NCBI RefSeq assembly: GCF_001625215.2
Contig: NC_030388.2
Coordinates: forward strand, 25,532,558 to 25,596,557
Source: Daucus carota subsp. sativus
Taxonomy: Eukaryota; Streptophyta; Magnoliopsida; Apiales; Apiaceae
DNA: 64,000 nt
Reading direction: 5' to 3'
Part shown: positions 63,076 through 64,000 of the stretch, one piece after another
How positions within the stretch are numbered: position 1 is the stretch's first letter
Layout of the letters: every line of letters starts with the position of its first letter
The notes under the pieces: model-generated
What the model saw: only the letters and a program-made list of their open reading frames with translations
Told to the model about the DNA's origin: nothing
The model's database searches: none
Translations under genes and position numbers: made by a program

Positions 63076-64000
63076 AGAGAAACTACACTCGTTAAAGATG
63101 CTTGAGGTTCATAAATATTCTAAATCTAAGCAGCATAAGAATAAATTAGAATAGATTGATTTGTTGCTTTTAGAGTTTGGTGGAAAGATAAAGAAAGACG
63201 ACCAAGAGAGATGAAGAAAAAGGTTTTATTGGTTGATTTTAGTTGAATTTGTGATATGTTTTTAGTTGATTTTATGGCTGTGTTTGTCTATTAGTATTTG
63301 CCTCATAAGCGCACTTACTTCTCGATCTTTGCAACCACTTGCTACTTATTATAATTTGTTTTGCTACAAAATATTTTCGAAACAATGTATTTACAACTCA
63401 TATTTTTAGTTTAAAATTCAATTTTAAAATATTTCGAAACATGATATGAGGAAACAACATGAATGAAAGTTATAGACGATTAAAAGTGTTTTCCGAATCA
63501 TCAAAAATTATTAAAATCGAAACTAATTGAATTTATTACGAATTTTTACAAGATCTCTAATTTTTATAATCTATTAAAAAGTTACAAAAAAGATTTCAAT
63601 AATTTTGACTTTTATTATTTTAAAAAAATCTTTTTGTTTTCTTTAATAATTTTCAAAAATATCGTTTAGAAGGTTAAAAAAATTCAAATAAACATCTATG
63701 TATAATTAAATTTTAAATATTACCCAAACTAACCCCGAATCTTTTAAACTAACCCCGAATCTTTTAACAGAAAGGGTGCACAGTGATGCGCTAAAAATAA
63801 TAAATGAATGCATAGTGCAATTATATAAAGTATAAGCAATAAAGTGATTTTGACCAAAACGGTGAGTTGCAAAATGGAAAATGGCTACTTGAGTCGAACT
63901 CTTTTCAGTACTGCACTTAACTTTTCAAACACATTAGAAGAGCCAAGGATTAGATTACGGGGAACAACTAAAGCAAGCATAACATAATATCCATAAACAC
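63076..64000. other. gene-poor end of the window
   Basis: No conserved coding sequence. Contains a 20-bp direct tandem AAACTAACCCCGAATCTTTT (63726-63765) in two copies. Confidence 0.5.

Overview
The window is plant nuclear DNA. The genes are intron-rich with GT-AG introns and AT-rich introns and spacers. There are many small Stowaway, hAT-like and Harbinger-like elements, one Helitron, a nuclear tRNA-Ser, and plant-specific families (caleosin, plasmodesmata-located protein, DRP4/Mx-like dynamin, DC1 proteins). The proteins look like those of a eudicot; the species cannot be fixed from the sequence.

Layout. 1-4.6 kb: intergenic, several miniature transposons. 4.6-7.3 kb (+): TPR-like protein built from two duplicated modules. 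8.8-15.5 kb (-): G3BP-type NTF2/RRM/RGG RNA-binding protein. 15.7-20 kb: hAT-like, Stowaway and Harbinger-like elements, then tRNA-Ser(AGA) on the minus strand. 21-26.4 kb (-): tandem pair of DRP4-type dynamin GTPases. 28.6-29.8 kb (-): plasmodesmata-located (double DUF26) protein. 32.4-35.8 kb (+): TLDc-domain protein. 37.1-39.4 kb (-): serine carboxypeptidase-like protein with an intact catalytic triad. 40.7-49.8 kb (-): PRP19/MAC3 U-box WD40 protein in 18 exons, with two 2-kb introns loaded with transposons and a 2-bp reading-frame anomaly at the start of the last exon. 51.6-53.4 kb (+): ribosomal protein L23 (uL14). 54.1-55.5 kb (-): caleosin. 56.4-58.1 kb (-): an intronless intact ORF joining a Copia-type gag, with its CCHC knuckle, to four DC1 zinc-binding modules. 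58.1-64 kb: gene-poor, with a TIR element, a tandem repeat split by a hAT-like MITE, and low-complexity sequence.

The genes do not form a pathway; this is an ordinary mixed plant gene neighbourhood. The most unusual item is the gag-DC1 chimera. Its DC1 part begins with a Met that looks like the original start of a DC1 protein, and no LTRs are visible around it. Second are the derived GTPase residues in one of the two DRP4 copies and the frame anomaly in PRP19. Exon borders below were worked out by hand from splice signals, reading-frame continuity and family conservation. For every multi-exon gene except PRP19 the summed exon lengths are a multiple of three.
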